The translations under genes were made by a program, and so were the position numbers. From Anaerolineae bacterium (GTDB taxonomy: Bacteria > Chloroflexota > Anaerolineae > 4572-78 > J111), in assembly GCA_023382535.1 (NCBI GenBank), contig JAHDWA010000036.1, forward strand, positions 1 through 64,000: DNA of 64,000 nucleotides. The letters run 5' to 3'. Positions 8,302-16,310 of the stretch are shown here, piece by piece (the first letter of the stretch is position 1; each line of letters begins with the position of its first letter). The notes under the pieces are model-generated. The model saw nothing but the letters and a program-made list of their open reading frames with translations, was not told the origin of the DNA and ran no database searches.

Positions 8302-9771
8302 ATGGCAACGTCTCTGGAACTAGCGATCACTGCCATTCGCTCGGGGCGCAAAGAAGAAGGCCGGCAGTTGCTCAACCTGCTGATCCAACAGAATCCCAAC
8401 AACGAAATGGCCTGGCTGTGGATGAGCAGCGTGGTCAATGCCGACGAGCAGCGCGCTCGCTGCCTCTATCACGTGCTGGCCATCAACCCCGATAATGAAC
8501 TGGCCCGGCGCGGCCTGCAAATCCTGGGCATTGTGGTGTCCGACTCGCGGCCGGTCAAGGTGCCGCGCGACTCCCAGCCCATTCCGGTGCAGCGGCCTCA
8601 GCCGGAGACAGTGACACCCTGGCCCGTCCCGCCGGCAGCACCAACCCCCAGCCCGGTCAAAACTCAACCCCTGCCGCAAGCGCCGCAGCCTGCCGCCCAA
8701 ACAGAGCCAGCAGCGCCCAACCAGAGCACGGCCGCGGAAGAGCGGCGGCCTTTCCGCCTCGATCCCAAGACCATCACCCAGGAATTACCCTTTGTGCCCA
8801 TTCGCGAACCATTTGCCGAACCTGCCCGCCGCGCGCCTTCGGCTTTTAGCCCGCGCGTTGAGGGCGATCAACCCACGCCGGTGGAGGCAGCTCAACCCCT
8901 GCCTAACGGCGCTCCGCCTCAGCCGGCAGAATCTGTGCCCTCGCTGGCGTTAGTCCCTGTGCCCAAAATTGAGACGCCGCTGCCCGATTTCCCCGCCATG
9001 CCCAATGCGGCTCAACCGGCGAGTCCCGCTCCACTCCCCCCGGCGACGGATACCGGACCGCTCTCAAACGCAGCGCCAGCTCAACCCCAGCCGGCCCCGG
9101 CAGCCACGCCTCCCCAACAGCCTTTTGCCGCCGGGGTACCGCTGAATGAAACCCGACCCTCCCAGCCGATCTGGGTGACTCACTCCAATGTGACGATGGG
9201 CATGCCCACACCTCCCAATCAACCCCCCTATTCTGCGCCGGGAGTCAACTCAAACGTGACCATGGGTATGCCGACGCAGTTTTTACAGCCGCAAAATTCT
9301 ATGCAGGCCGGGGCGCCCATTCACTCCAACGCGACCATGGGCATGGGCATGCCCATGCCGACGCAAAACGGGCAAATGCCTTATATGGCCGAAGCAGTGC
9401 CCATGCCGCCAGGGATGGTCTACGCGCCCGCTCCCTTCCCGGTACCTTTCCCCCAGAACCAGGTTTACCACTCCAGTTCAACCATGGCCATGCCGACGAT
9501 GACCGAGGCCGAAGCCAGGGCCCGCCTGCTGGCAGCTCAGGCCCAGGCCATGCCAGGGGTCACAGATCCCTTCGCCGCCTTGCGGGCTGCGGCCAATCCT
9601 CCTGACCTGGGAGCTGCGCGGGCCTCCAAAAAAGGCAGCAAAAAGGCCGCCAAGGTAGAAGACGAGGAAGAAGAAGTCAACCTGCTGGCCGTCATCGTCT
9701 TTGGCTCCCTCTCTGTTACGGCCCTGGGCGGTCTGGGTATGTTGATTCTGCTCTGGATTACCAGCGTGTGA
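8302..9771 (+). CDS. Pro-rich protein with N-terminal TPR-like pair and C-terminal membrane anchor
   Basis: The 489 residues begin with a TPR-like helical pair (about 1-75: SGRKEEGRQLLNLLIQQNPN, then CLYHVLAINPDNELARRGL). A long Pro/Ala/Gln-rich disordered region follows (about 90-430), then a charged stretch (KKGSKKAAKVEDEEEE) and a final hydrophobic helix (about 463-487). The low-complexity region holds four copies of a motif close to SNVTMGMPT (nucleotides 9178-9501). The RBS GGGGG lies 5 bases before ATG. The short TPR-like start occurs in many Anaerolineae proteins. The protein is probably tail-anchored with its body in the cytoplasm. I know no function for it. Confidence 0.8.
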   Translation: MATSLELAITAIRSGRKEEGRQLLNLLIQQNPNNEMAWLWMSSVVNADEQRARCLYHVLAINPDNELARRGLQILGIVVSDSRPVKVPRDSQPIPVQRPQPETVTPWPVPPAAPTPSPVKTQPLPQAPQPAAQTEPAAPNQSTAAEERRPFRLDPKTITQELPFVPIREPFAEPARRAPSAFSPRVEGDQPTPVEAAQPLPNGAPPQPAESVPSLALVPVPKIETPLPDFPAMPNAAQPASPAPLPPATDTGPLSNAAPAQPQPAPAATPPQQPFAAGVPLNETRPSQPIWVTHSNVTMGMPTPPNQPPYSAPGVNSNVTMGMPTQFLQPQNSMQAGAPIHSNATMGMGMPMPTQNGQMPYMAEAVPMPPGMVYAPAPFPVPFPQNQVYHSSSTMAMPTMTEAEARARLLAAQAQAMPGVTDPFAALRAAANPPDLGAARASKKGSKKAAKVEDEEEEVNLLAVIVFGSLSVTALGGLGMLILLWITSV

Positions 9772-9843
9772 GGCGAGACGAGGAAACGAGGGGGCGAGGT
9801 TATTTTTCTTCGCACCTTCGCCTCCTCGCTGCTTCGCGTCATC
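9768..9843. repeat. GCGAG-word repeat array with fold-back
   Basis: The left half repeats GAGGCGAG/ACGAGG words; after a T-rich loop the right half carries the complementary CTTCGCCTCCTCGC words. It sits between two convergent genes and could act as a terminator. It belongs to the class of intergenic short-word arrays seen throughout the window. Confidence 0.6.
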
Positions 9844-9844
9844 T

Positions 9845-10105
9845 TCATGCGACCGCAGCCGCTCGCCATACCCTTTTGACCCGCCAGGCGAAATCTTCCC
9901 GGCGCAACTGCAATTCAAAACGGGTCCCGTCCGCGGCCTCGACCAGCACGCGGCGGCCATCAGCTTCATCCCACTGCCGCCCGACAGCGATAATGCGGTA
10001 TTTGCGCGTCTGCCAGGTAACCCGCTGCGGGTCCAACTTACCTTCACCATCCATCGCCGCCACCACACGGACCGGCTCATCCAAAAATTCTTCTTCGTTG
10101 ATCAT
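9845..10105 (-). CDS. Small hypothetical protein, DUF6504-like
   Basis: This is an 86-residue acidic/basic protein: MINEEEFLDEPVRVVAAM, then VTWQTRKYRIIAVGRQW and FELQLRREDFAWRVKRVW. The pattern (a short acidic start, a one-strand core with WxxxxYRI, and a C-terminal FELxxxxxxxWRV) resembles small DUF6504-type proteins. That match is from memory of the pattern only. There is no membrane segment. It stands alone, downstream of and convergent with the Pro-rich gene. Confidence 0.6.
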   Translation of the reverse strand: MINEEEFLDEPVRVVAAMDGEGKLDPQRVTWQTRKYRIIAVGRQWDEADGRRVLVEAADGTRFELQLRREDFAWRVKRVWRAAAVA

Positions 10106-10174
10106 AAATTCTACTTTCTTTTAAGGAATGTTTGTGCTGTCGAACGGTTTAAAGCGTAGCATACTCTGGCCCGA

Positions 10175-10213
10175 AAACAAAAAAGCCCGTCTCCTCTAGG
10201 AGAACGGGCTTTG
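10175..10213 (-). terminator. Rho-independent terminator
   Basis: The stem AAAGCCCGT (10182-10190) pairs with ACGGGCTTT (10204-10212), with further CTCCT/AGGAG pairing inside. On the minus strand it is followed by a T-run (TTTTTTGTTTT), ending the two-gene membrane operon. Confidence 0.85.
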
Positions 10214-10227
10214 AGAGCTGTCTAATT

Positions 10228-10452
10228 TCAGGCGACCGGTATCGGGCGTGAGGGTTGTCGCGGCCGGCCGGTATGGGTGTGATTTGACCCATCAAGGTGC
10301 TGCCGCCAGAGCAGCGCCAGCGCGACTGAACCAGCCGCTACCGCCGCCGCAACCAAAACCGCCAGAACCAGGGCCAAGTCAATCTCAGGCCACAACAGGC
10401 CAAGGCTCCAGATCAGCAACCCCAAACCAATAATCTTTAGTGTCCTCATCAT
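10228..10452 (-). CDS. Small membrane protein with two hydrophobic segments
   Basis: The protein has 74 residues with hydrophobic stretches at about 5-20 and 25-49 (LALVLAVLVAAAVAAGSVAL) and a basic, Pro-rich tail. Its ATG overlaps the stop of the preceding gene by one base (TAATG), so the two are translationally coupled. No family is recognised. The coding call rests on the operon structure, the promoter before the pair and the terminator after it. Confidence 0.6.
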   Translation of the reverse strand: MMRTLKIIGLGLLIWSLGLLWPEIDLALVLAVLVAAAVAAGSVALALLWRQHLDGSNHTHTGRPRQPSRPIPVA

Positions 10453-10682
10453 TATTTCACCTCCAAGGGAGCAAATCGCTGTGCGGTGATGTCGCGCTGC
10501 GGAGGCGCATCAAGCAGCCGGGCATAATCGGTATTTTCCTGAACGGTAACGCCGCCGGGCTGGATAACCACGTCGGCCCGAACCGTTTGCATTTCGCTGA
10601 TAACCAAAACGGTCAACGTCAAAGCCAGACAAAAGATCAAGGTTAGTAACGCACCGTTAAACATCCATTTTAGCTGTTTCAT
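10452..10682 (-). CDS. Small secreted or single-pass membrane protein
   Basis: The 76 residues start with a basic N-terminus and one hydrophobic helix (about 8-32), followed by an exposed tail of about 44 residues (VVIQPGGVTVQENTDYARLL). It is the first gene of a two-gene operon with a promoter at 10715-10742. Function is unknown. The helix could be a signal peptide, but no clear cleavage site is visible. Confidence 0.6.
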   Translation of the reverse strand: MKQLKWMFNGALLTLIFCLALTLTVLVISEMQTVRADVVIQPGGVTVQENTDYARLLDAPPQRDITAQRFAPLEVK

Positions 10683-10714
10683 GATTAAACCCCTTTACTT
10701 TCCCAGTTGATTAT

Positions 10715-10742
10715 AGTATAGCAAACTCCGCCTGAATTGTAA
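10715..10742 (-). promoter_or_regulatory. Promoter of the small membrane operon
   Basis: On the minus strand, TTACAA (10742-10737), 16 bp and TATACT (10720-10715) lie 32 bp before the ATG at 10682. Confidence 0.6.
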
Positions 10743-11002
10743 TCAGCCGGGAGGCTGATTAAAGTTACGCCAAACAATTGGCTCTGGGCATCGTCTGCCT
10801 ACGTACATTGCCTAACTCTACTACGACATTTGTTGTAGGCTGGCCCATTGTATCATGGCTGCCCGGAGAGTGTTTGTCACTTGAGCGTCAATTTGCCAGC
10901 GCCAGGATGACCGTTGCGGTGTTTGCTCAAAAGCCAATGAAAATGACACGATGCCCTTCCTGTGGTATCATTAACAGACTGAGCAGAAAAGGTCGTGCCT
11001 AC

Positions 11003-11710
11003 ATGATTAGATTGAAGAAATGCTGGATTGGCGGTATCTCTCTCACCCTACTGGCTATCACCTCGCTGCTGGTTAACTACCTGGCCTGGAGCATCTATGC
11101 CTACCCCAACACCTCCATTCCCCCTCAAGCCGATGCTGCCATTGTCCTGGGCGCTGCTGCCTGGGGCGAGCGACCCTCACCTGTATTCAGAGAACGGATC
11201 AACCACGCGCTTGAACTTTATCGAACGGGTGTGGTCCGCAAACTGATTTTTACGGGCGGCCAGGCCGATGCCAGTGAACCTGCCGAGGCGGTGGTAGCTT
11301 TGCTTTATGCCATCGAGCGCGGTATCCCCGCAGCCGACGTTCTGATAGAGGTCCATTCCCGTTCCACCGGCGAGAATTTATTGTTCGCTAGCCGGTTGGC
11401 TCGACAACAAAACCTGGCTCGGCTGCTTATCGTCAGCGATCCGTTGCATTTAAAACGAGCCGTGTTGATAGCGCGAGACTTGGGCCTGGATGCTTATCCT
11501 GCGCCCACCCCGACCAGTCGCTACCGAAGCTGGCCCAGTCAATTGAGGTTTCTCGTGCGTGAAACCTGTTTTTACGCGGCCTACTTAATCCGGCGTCCCT
11601 TTATGGACCCCGTATTTAAGCCGGTAATGCTCAGAGAGGTACTTGCACCAAAAGGGGGAAACTATGCTTATTTCCTACGCCTATCTATCCGACCCACCGC
11701 AGCAGTTTGA
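11003..11710 (+). CDS. DUF218 (YdcF/ElyC-like) membrane protein
   Basis: This 235-residue protein has an N-terminal membrane helix (about 10-33) and a DUF218 domain: AIVLGAAAWGERPSPVFRER, FTGGQ, the signature RSTGENLLFAS and LLIVSDPLHLKRA. The family includes E. coli YdcF, ElyC and SanA, envelope-linked proteins of poorly known enzymology. The start at 11003 is chosen because the membrane helix follows directly and AAAAGG precedes it; the frame extends upstream with unconvincing sequence. The last 47 bases overlap the FHA-cyclase gene, whose RBS lies inside this gene, so the two are probably co-expressed. Confidence 0.82.
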   Translation: MIRLKKCWIGGISLTLLAITSLLVNYLAWSIYAYPNTSIPPQADAAIVLGAAAWGERPSPVFRERINHALELYRTGVVRKLIFTGGQADASEPAEAVVALLYAIERGIPAADVLIEVHSRSTGENLLFASRLARQQNLARLLIVSDPLHLKRAVLIARDLGLDAYPAPTPTSRYRSWPSQLRFLVRETCFYAAYLIRRPFMDPVFKPVMLREVLAPKGGNYAYFLRLSIRPTAAV

Positions 11711-13259
11711 AACCGAGGCCGAGACGATTGTTGTCGGTCGGCTCTGGCGAGGCCAGGCAGTTGATCTGGATTTGACCCCCGATAATACCGTCTCGCGCCG
11801 GCATGCTCGCCTGAGCCAGGAGCATGGCGTTGTCTGGCTGGAAGACCTGGGCAGCACCGGCGGCACCTGGGTCAACGGGCAGAGAATTACCACCAAAACC
11901 CGGCTAGCTCCGAGCGACAAGATCACGATGGGCCAGACAACGCTGAAAGTTGTCGGCGAGCTTGCCCCTCTCCCCTCTACCGAAGTTACGCCTGAGGGCG
12001 TTCTCACCAGCAGCGTCAGTGCGGCCGACTCTCCCTCGGCGCTGATTCTGGCGGCAGCTTCCCTGGAAATCATTCGACGCCGGCTGACCGCCTTTTATGA
12101 ATTGGGCGCAGCCCTGGGAACGCTGGACACCGTCGAGTCGCTGGCGCGGACGGTGGTCCAACACCTTCGGCGGGCTATCCCCCGGGCCAAAAGAGCTGCC
12201 CTGCTTTTGCAGGATGAGGGACGGCTAGCGCCCGCTGCTTTTATCCCGGAAACGGCCAAACCTTCAATCAGCGTAAATCTGGCCAGGCAGGCTATCGAAA
12301 AGCAGCAGGCCTTCACCTGGCGGCTGCCAGCGGCAGAGGAAACCGCCCGGCCCTTTGACAGCGTTATCCTGCATGGCACCCGCTGCGCCATGTATGCGCC
12401 GCTCATCTGGAAAGGGGAGGTGCTGGGGGTTGTTTTTGTGGATAGCACCGACCCCGGCAGCACATTTGATGAGGACGATTTGCGCCTGCTCATGGCCATG
12501 GCCAGCCAGGCGGCTATGTTTGTAAAAAATCACACCTTGCAGCAGGATTTGCGCCGCCAGGAAGTGGTCCGCTCTAACTTATTACGCCAATTCTCACCGC
12601 AGGTGGCCGAACGGCTGGAACGAATGTTGAAGGAATCGGGCGAATGGAAGCTGGGCGGCAAGCGGGCCGAGCCGGTCACAGTCCTGGTCTCGGATGTGCG
12701 CGGTTTTACCACTCTGGCTGCCGGTATGGAGCCGGGCGACGTGGTGGAGGTGCTCAACGAACTGTTCAGAATCTGTATTCCCATCATTTTTAAGTATAAC
12801 GGCACCGTAGACAAGTATGTGGGCGACTCCATCCTGGCCGTCTTTGGCAGCCCTGAACCTGATGCGCGGCAGTGGGAAAATGCGGTCCGGGCGGCGCTGG
12901 AGATGCAGCAGGCGATCCGCGCCTACCAGGAAAGGTGGCAAAGCCGCGGCCTGCCGGTCTGCCAGGTTGGGATTGGGATTCACACGGGCGCAGTGCTGCA
13001 TGGCTTTATCGGGGTGGCGGAACGGATGGAATATACGGTTATCGGCGATGCGGTTAACCGGGCGGTGCGCTACTGTGATGGAGCCGAGCGGGGCGAAGTA
13101 GTGATCAGCCCGGCGGTCCATCAGCGCGTGGCTGATTTGGTCGAAGCTGCACCTAGAGCTATTCGCACCAAGCACCCGGAGTCGGAGCCGGACATGGAGG
13201 CTTTTGTGGTCCAGGCTCTGAAATTTAAATCTACGGAACCCCTGCCGGCATTGGAGTAA
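11664..13259 (+). CDS. FHA-GAF-class III adenylate cyclase
   Basis: The 531 residues contain an FHA phosphothreonine-binding domain (about 20-95, with SRRHARL and GSTGGTWVNG), a GAF domain (about 145-300) and a class III nucleotide cyclase domain (about 335-500). The cyclase has both metal Asp residues (VSDVRGF and KYVGDSILAVFG), the adenine-selecting Lys in DKYVGD, and YTVIGDAVNRAVR supplying the transition-state Asn and Arg. Lys with YTVIGD is the pattern of cyanobacterial CyaB-type adenylate cyclases, so cAMP is the expected product. FHA suggests control by Ser/Thr kinases, of which one is encoded at 61.2 kb. The start at 11664 follows AAAGGGGGAA. Confidence 0.9.
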   Translation: MLISYAYLSDPPQQFETEAETIVVGRLWRGQAVDLDLTPDNTVSRRHARLSQEHGVVWLEDLGSTGGTWVNGQRITTKTRLAPSDKITMGQTTLKVVGELAPLPSTEVTPEGVLTSSVSAADSPSALILAAASLEIIRRRLTAFYELGAALGTLDTVESLARTVVQHLRRAIPRAKRAALLLQDEGRLAPAAFIPETAKPSISVNLARQAIEKQQAFTWRLPAAEETARPFDSVILHGTRCAMYAPLIWKGEVLGVVFVDSTDPGSTFDEDDLRLLMAMASQAAMFVKNHTLQQDLRRQEVVRSNLLRQFSPQVAERLERMLKESGEWKLGGKRAEPVTVLVSDVRGFTTLAAGMEPGDVVEVLNELFRICIPIIFKYNGTVDKYVGDSILAVFGSPEPDARQWENAVRAALEMQQAIRAYQERWQSRGLPVCQVGIGIHTGAVLHGFIGVAERMEYTVIGDAVNRAVRYCDGAERGEVVISPAVHQRVADLVEAAPRAIRTKHPESEPDMEAFVVQALKFKSTEPLPALE

Positions 13260-13268
13260 ACTTACACC

Positions 13269-13628
13269 ATGAAAGCAATCGGGGTTGATATGATCGAAAC
13301 AGCGCGGGTAGCTCAGAGTGTGGCCCGTTTTGGGGATCGTTTTCTCAAACGGGTCTATACGGAGCGAGAGCTGGCCTATTGTCACGGGCAAATCACTTCT
13401 CTGGCGGCACGCTGGGCGGCCAAGGAAGCTGCCGCCAAGGCCCTGGGGACCGGCATCGGTGAGGTGAGCTGGCGCGAGATCGAGGTCATTAACCAGGCCA
13501 ATCAACGTCCCACGATCCAATTGCATGGTGCAGCCGCCGCCCTGGCTGAGCAGTTGGGCCTGTCGAACTTCGCCATCAGCCTGTCACATACCAGGGATTA
13601 TGCGATTGCTTTTGTGGTGGGAGAGTAG
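13269..13628 (+). CDS. acpS: Holo-[acyl-carrier-protein] synthase
   Basis: This 119-residue AcpS-type phosphopantetheinyl transferase moves 4'-phosphopantetheine from CoA to acyl carrier protein. Asp7 in IGVDMIE and Glu53 in RWAAKEAAAKAL are the Mg-binding residues, and FLKRVYTERELAYC is typical. Length is normal for the trimeric family. It starts 10 bases after the cyclase stop, probably in the same transcript. Confidence 0.93.
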   Translation: MKAIGVDMIETARVAQSVARFGDRFLKRVYTERELAYCHGQITSLAARWAAKEAAAKALGTGIGEVSWREIEVINQANQRPTIQLHGAAAALAEQLGLSNFAISLSHTRDYAIAFVVGE

Positions 13629-13689
13629 AGGAAGGAAGGGCTGGAAGGTTGGAAGGTTGGGGAAAATTCGATCTTCCATCCCTCCAGTT
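13629..13689. repeat. GGAAGGTTGG-word array with fold-back
   Basis: A purine-rich left half (GGCTGGAAGGTTGGAAGGTT) is followed by an AAAA-containing turn and a pyrimidine-rich right half (CTTCCATCCCTCCAG). It uses the same words as the hairpin at 50.2 kb. Confidence 0.6.
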
Positions 13690-13697
13690 AAACGCAT

Positions 13698-14072
13698 ATG
13701 TCTCAACAACCAACCAAACTCCAACAGCAAATCAACTGGTACCTGAGCCTGTTTGTCTTGATCTTATTTGTGCTGGTTCCACCGGTTTTGTGCGGACTCT
13801 TCTATCTATCACAGGTGCCGGAGGTGATGTGGCAGCGTGATGACGAACTGACCTTCGATCGCATCTGGATGTATCGCGAGCGCCGCCCGCTGGGTATCGC
13901 CTACCAGGCCCAACGGGTGATCGAGGAATACAGCCAGGCCGAAGTTTGTGTGCAGAGTAGGTTGCACTTTTTTCTGTGGGGCCGGTCTAACCAGGCTCAG
14001 CCGGCAACTTCCAGCCATCGCATGATGCTGGTAGATAATCACTGGCAGTCAACCGGGGAAGCGTGCCGCTAG
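13698..14072 (+). CDS. Hypothetical single-pass membrane protein
   Basis: The protein has 124 residues, with one strong membrane helix (about 15-40, LSLFVLILFVLVPPVLCGLF) and an extracytoplasmic domain of about 85 residues containing FDRIWMYRERRPLGIAYQAQ and Cys101/Cys123, which could form a disulfide. The RBS is weak. No family is recognised. It precedes the Flp pilin gene on the same strand, 118 bp away, so a link to the cell surface is possible but unproven. Confidence 0.6.
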   Translation: MSQQPTKLQQQINWYLSLFVLILFVLVPPVLCGLFYLSQVPEVMWQRDDELTFDRIWMYRERRPLGIAYQAQRVIEEYSQAEVCVQSRLHFFLWGRSNQAQPATSSHRMMLVDNHWQSTGEACR

Positions 14073-14190
14073 AAGGCGACGGGAAGCCGCAGCTTGGTAC
14101 TCTTTGACTATTGAGATTCGTCGCTTTCACCCTTATGTTAAAGCTAGTTACGCTTAGGGTAACAGTCTTGAAGAAAGGAGGTTTTTGATC

Positions 14191-14337
14191 GTGTTGTTTC
14201 TCCCGCGTGAAGAAGGCCAAGGCTTGGTAGAATACGCTTTGATCCTGGTTCTGGTGGCGATTGTTGTGATCGCTATTCTGCTTCTGCTTGGGCCGGTTGT
14301 CGGTAATGTGTTCAGCAACATTGTTGGCAACCTCTAA
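14191..14337 (+). CDS. Flp/Fap-type pilin, short
   Basis: This 48-residue protein starts at GTG with AGGAGG 9 bases upstream. It reads LPREEGQGLVEYALILVLVA and then a hydrophobic run to GNVFSNIVGNL. GQGLVEYALIL is the Flp pilin signature: a prepilin-peptidase site after Gly, then Glu at +5 of the mature helix. Flp pilins form thin adhesive (Tad) pili. No tad assembly gene or prepilin peptidase is in the window, so assembly machinery must lie elsewhere. A strong terminator follows, so it is a single-gene unit. Confidence 0.88.
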   Translation: MLFLPREEGQGLVEYALILVLVAIVVIAILLLLGPVVGNVFSNIVGNL

Positions 14338-14375
14338 TTTTATTTTATTCCACTGTTATTCTATTCAATTTATCA

Positions 14376-14406
14376 AAAAGCCCCGCCGATTGGCGGGGTT
14401 TTTTTT
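14376..14406 (+). terminator. Rho-independent terminator after the pilin gene
   Basis: CCCCGCC (14381-14387) pairs with GGCGGGG (14392-14398) across a short loop and is followed by eight T. Confidence 0.92.
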
Positions 14407-14419
14407 CCATCCAGTTCAA

Positions 14420-14449
14420 CCTGGGTCCCAACTGAGTTGGGGAACCAGG
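14420..14449. repeat. Palindromic TTCCCAACT-type repeat, possible minus-strand terminator
   Basis: CCTGG/CCAGG outer and CCCAAC/GTTGGG inner pairing flank the loop TGA. It lies just after the stop of the minus-strand gene ending at 14460. It resembles copies at 38.3 and 58.0 kb. Confidence 0.5.
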
Positions 14450-14459
14450 GGAGGCAGGA

Positions 14460-16310
14460 TTATTCCTCAAACGGGATAACTTTTTGGCTAACATATTTGG
14501 GGAAGTAGGTAAAAATTACTTCATAGCTGGCTCGCTCGCCGGGAGCCAGAATGGGTGGAGAAAGATAGGTAAAGCCAACATTGATGACGCCACCCCCGCG
14601 CCCGTAGATTACCGCTATCACTTTGGCCCGTTTGGCCTCAACGCTGCCCGTATTTGCCACCACTCCTTTGACATGGAAAAAGCCGGCTTCATCCTCGTAG
14701 CGTTTGACCTCCACAACGGAGAGTTGAGCATTGAGCTTGGGAGGCACCGGGCGAGCGACAGCCCGGACGCTGTAGGAGACCATACCCAGCGGGTGCGAGA
14801 GAGTAATCAGGAACGGGGATACTTCGCCGGGCGGAATGACCTCGAGCATCGTTTTCCCGTTTGCTGTGCCTACAACTGCCCCGGCGGTATCATAAAAAGT
14901 AATAGCAATATCGGTTTTACCCACGTCCAGATTGGAGTCGTTGCGGACTTCGCCGACGATATTCAGGGTATTGAACTCATCGGTGAAACTGTTGTCGCTT
15001 AACAGGCCCAGTAGAACGGCATCAGGGGGGAGGGCGGTCGGAGCCGGAGCGACGGTTGCGGTGACAACGGGCCGCTGACCGGACAGCGGCTCAGTTACAG
15101 CTTGATCTCCCAGGGTGTTGGCCTGAGTTTGAGCCAATACAATTTCCCGGCCCGTCTCCAGACGCGTTACCCGGTACCTGTAGGCCAACCCAGGTCGCAG
15201 GAGTTTATCAACAAAGGCCGGTTCATTGACGTCGGCTTTATGGATGTAAACCCCATAGCCGCTGCCCATATCGCTGTAGATGCGATACTGACCTGTTTTG
15301 GCGGTAGGCGCCCAACTCAAGGCGATACTGGCATTGGTCAGGGGGACAGCGTCAACCAGCCCGGCGGTTGTGGCCAGAGTCAAATCGGGTTGAGCCAGCG
15401 GAGGAACGGGGATTTCGGCGGGTAGGTTGGACACGTCGCTTTTTAAGGCAGCAGCCACGACGAGCGGCGTTGGTTTAAGGGAAGGGCGGGCCGTAGGGAG
15501 TGGGGTCGGGCTGCTGGTTGGCTTGATTTCAGCGACAGTCGCCGGGGTCGAAGTAGGCGGCCTGGCGGGTGTGCTCGCCGGTGGAGGGACTTGAGTGGGT
15601 GTTCGAGTCGCCGTAAGGGTGGGTTGGGGAGTTTTGGCCAGGGTACGGCTGGATGTTGTAGCCGGTGGAGAAGTCACAGCAGGGGTCTGTGTCGGCGTGG
15701 TGGGTGGGGTAACAGTTTTAGTCTGACCAACCTGAACGGGTGTCTGGGTTGGCGGCGGGGTGTTGGTGCTGGTCGGCAGGCGGGTTGGGGTATGGGTGGG
15801 TGAGGATGTCTGAGTTGGAGTGGGAGTTGCCGTAGCGGTAGGTCGAGGAGTTGCGGTTGAGGTAGCGGTGGGTTGCGGCGTTTGAGTTGGCGTAGCTGTA
15901 GGTTGAGGTATGTTTGTGGGTGTCCTGGTCGGTGTGGCTGAAGGCTGAGGCGTTAGAGTTGGGGTAGGGGTGGCCGTCCAGGCCCGGCTCCGGCTACCTT
16001 CAACCAGGGCAATAGCCTCCGGCGTGCTAGGAATCGTAGCAGTTTTGCCGGGCGGGAGCGCCGGTGGAATATTGACAGGCGGCATGGGTGTCGGCGTAAC
16101 GGATGAGGGTGTTGGCGGGGTGGGAGTGATGGTTGAAAAAATCGCAAACGACCCCGTCGGGGCCAGCGCCAGGTCAGTTGGAGGTTGGGATGACTGACTG
16201 CGCCGGTAGGTATTAAACAGCAGAAACCCGAAAGTGCCAAAGATAACGAGATTGAGAACGAGCAAATATCCCAGAAAAGCCATTTGCTGCCAGGGCTTCC
16301 ATTTCGACAT
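14460..16310 (-). CDS. Membrane-anchored protein with Thr/Pro stalk and FxLYD/Fn3-like extracellular domains
   Basis: The 616 residues start with a short cytoplasmic end and a membrane helix (about 9-33). A stalk of about 200 residues of TPTP/TPQP repeats follows, then a fibronectin-like segment (about 325-400, with QYRIYSDMGSGYGVYIHKAD) and two C-terminal beta domains of the FxLYD type (FNTLNIVGEVRNDSNLDVGK; FFHVKGVVANTGSVEAKRAK). These folds serve protein or surface interactions, not catalysis. Its ATG abuts the stop of the upstream gene (TAAATG), so the pair is an operon. The upstream leader carries a structured element at 17.1 kb. Confidence 0.82.
   Translation of the reverse strand: MSKWKPWQQMAFLGYLLVLNLVIFGTFGFLLFNTYRRSQSSQPPTDLALAPTGSFAIFSTITPTPPTPSSVTPTPMPPVNIPPALPPGKTATIPSTPEAIALVEGSRSRAWTATPTPTLTPQPSATPTRTPTNIPQPTATPTQTPQPTATSTATPRPTATATPTPTQTSSPTHTPTRLPTSTNTPPPTQTPVQVGQTKTVTPPTTPTQTPAVTSPPATTSSRTLAKTPQPTLTATRTPTQVPPPASTPARPPTSTPATVAEIKPTSSPTPLPTARPSLKPTPLVVAAALKSDVSNLPAEIPVPPLAQPDLTLATTAGLVDAVPLTNASIALSWAPTAKTGQYRIYSDMGSGYGVYIHKADVNEPAFVDKLLRPGLAYRYRVTRLETGREIVLAQTQANTLGDQAVTEPLSGQRPVVTATVAPAPTALPPDAVLLGLLSDNSFTDEFNTLNIVGEVRNDSNLDVGKTDIAITFYDTAGAVVGTANGKTMLEVIPPGEVSPFLITLSHPLGMVSYSVRAVARPVPPKLNAQLSVVEVKRYEDEAGFFHVKGVVANTGSVEAKRAKVIAVIYGRGGGVINVGFTYLSPPILAPGERASYEVIFTYFPKYVSQKVIPFEE

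Noticed and set aside
10778..11002. 75-codon upstream extension of the DUF218 gene
   Set aside because: The residues before Met at 11003 are unlike family N-termini and the membrane helix starts right after the internal ATG.
15480..16140. Tandem-repeat or minisatellite in the stalked-protein gene
   Set aside because: The periodicity comes from Thr-Pro codons of the stalk and is ordinary for such proteins.
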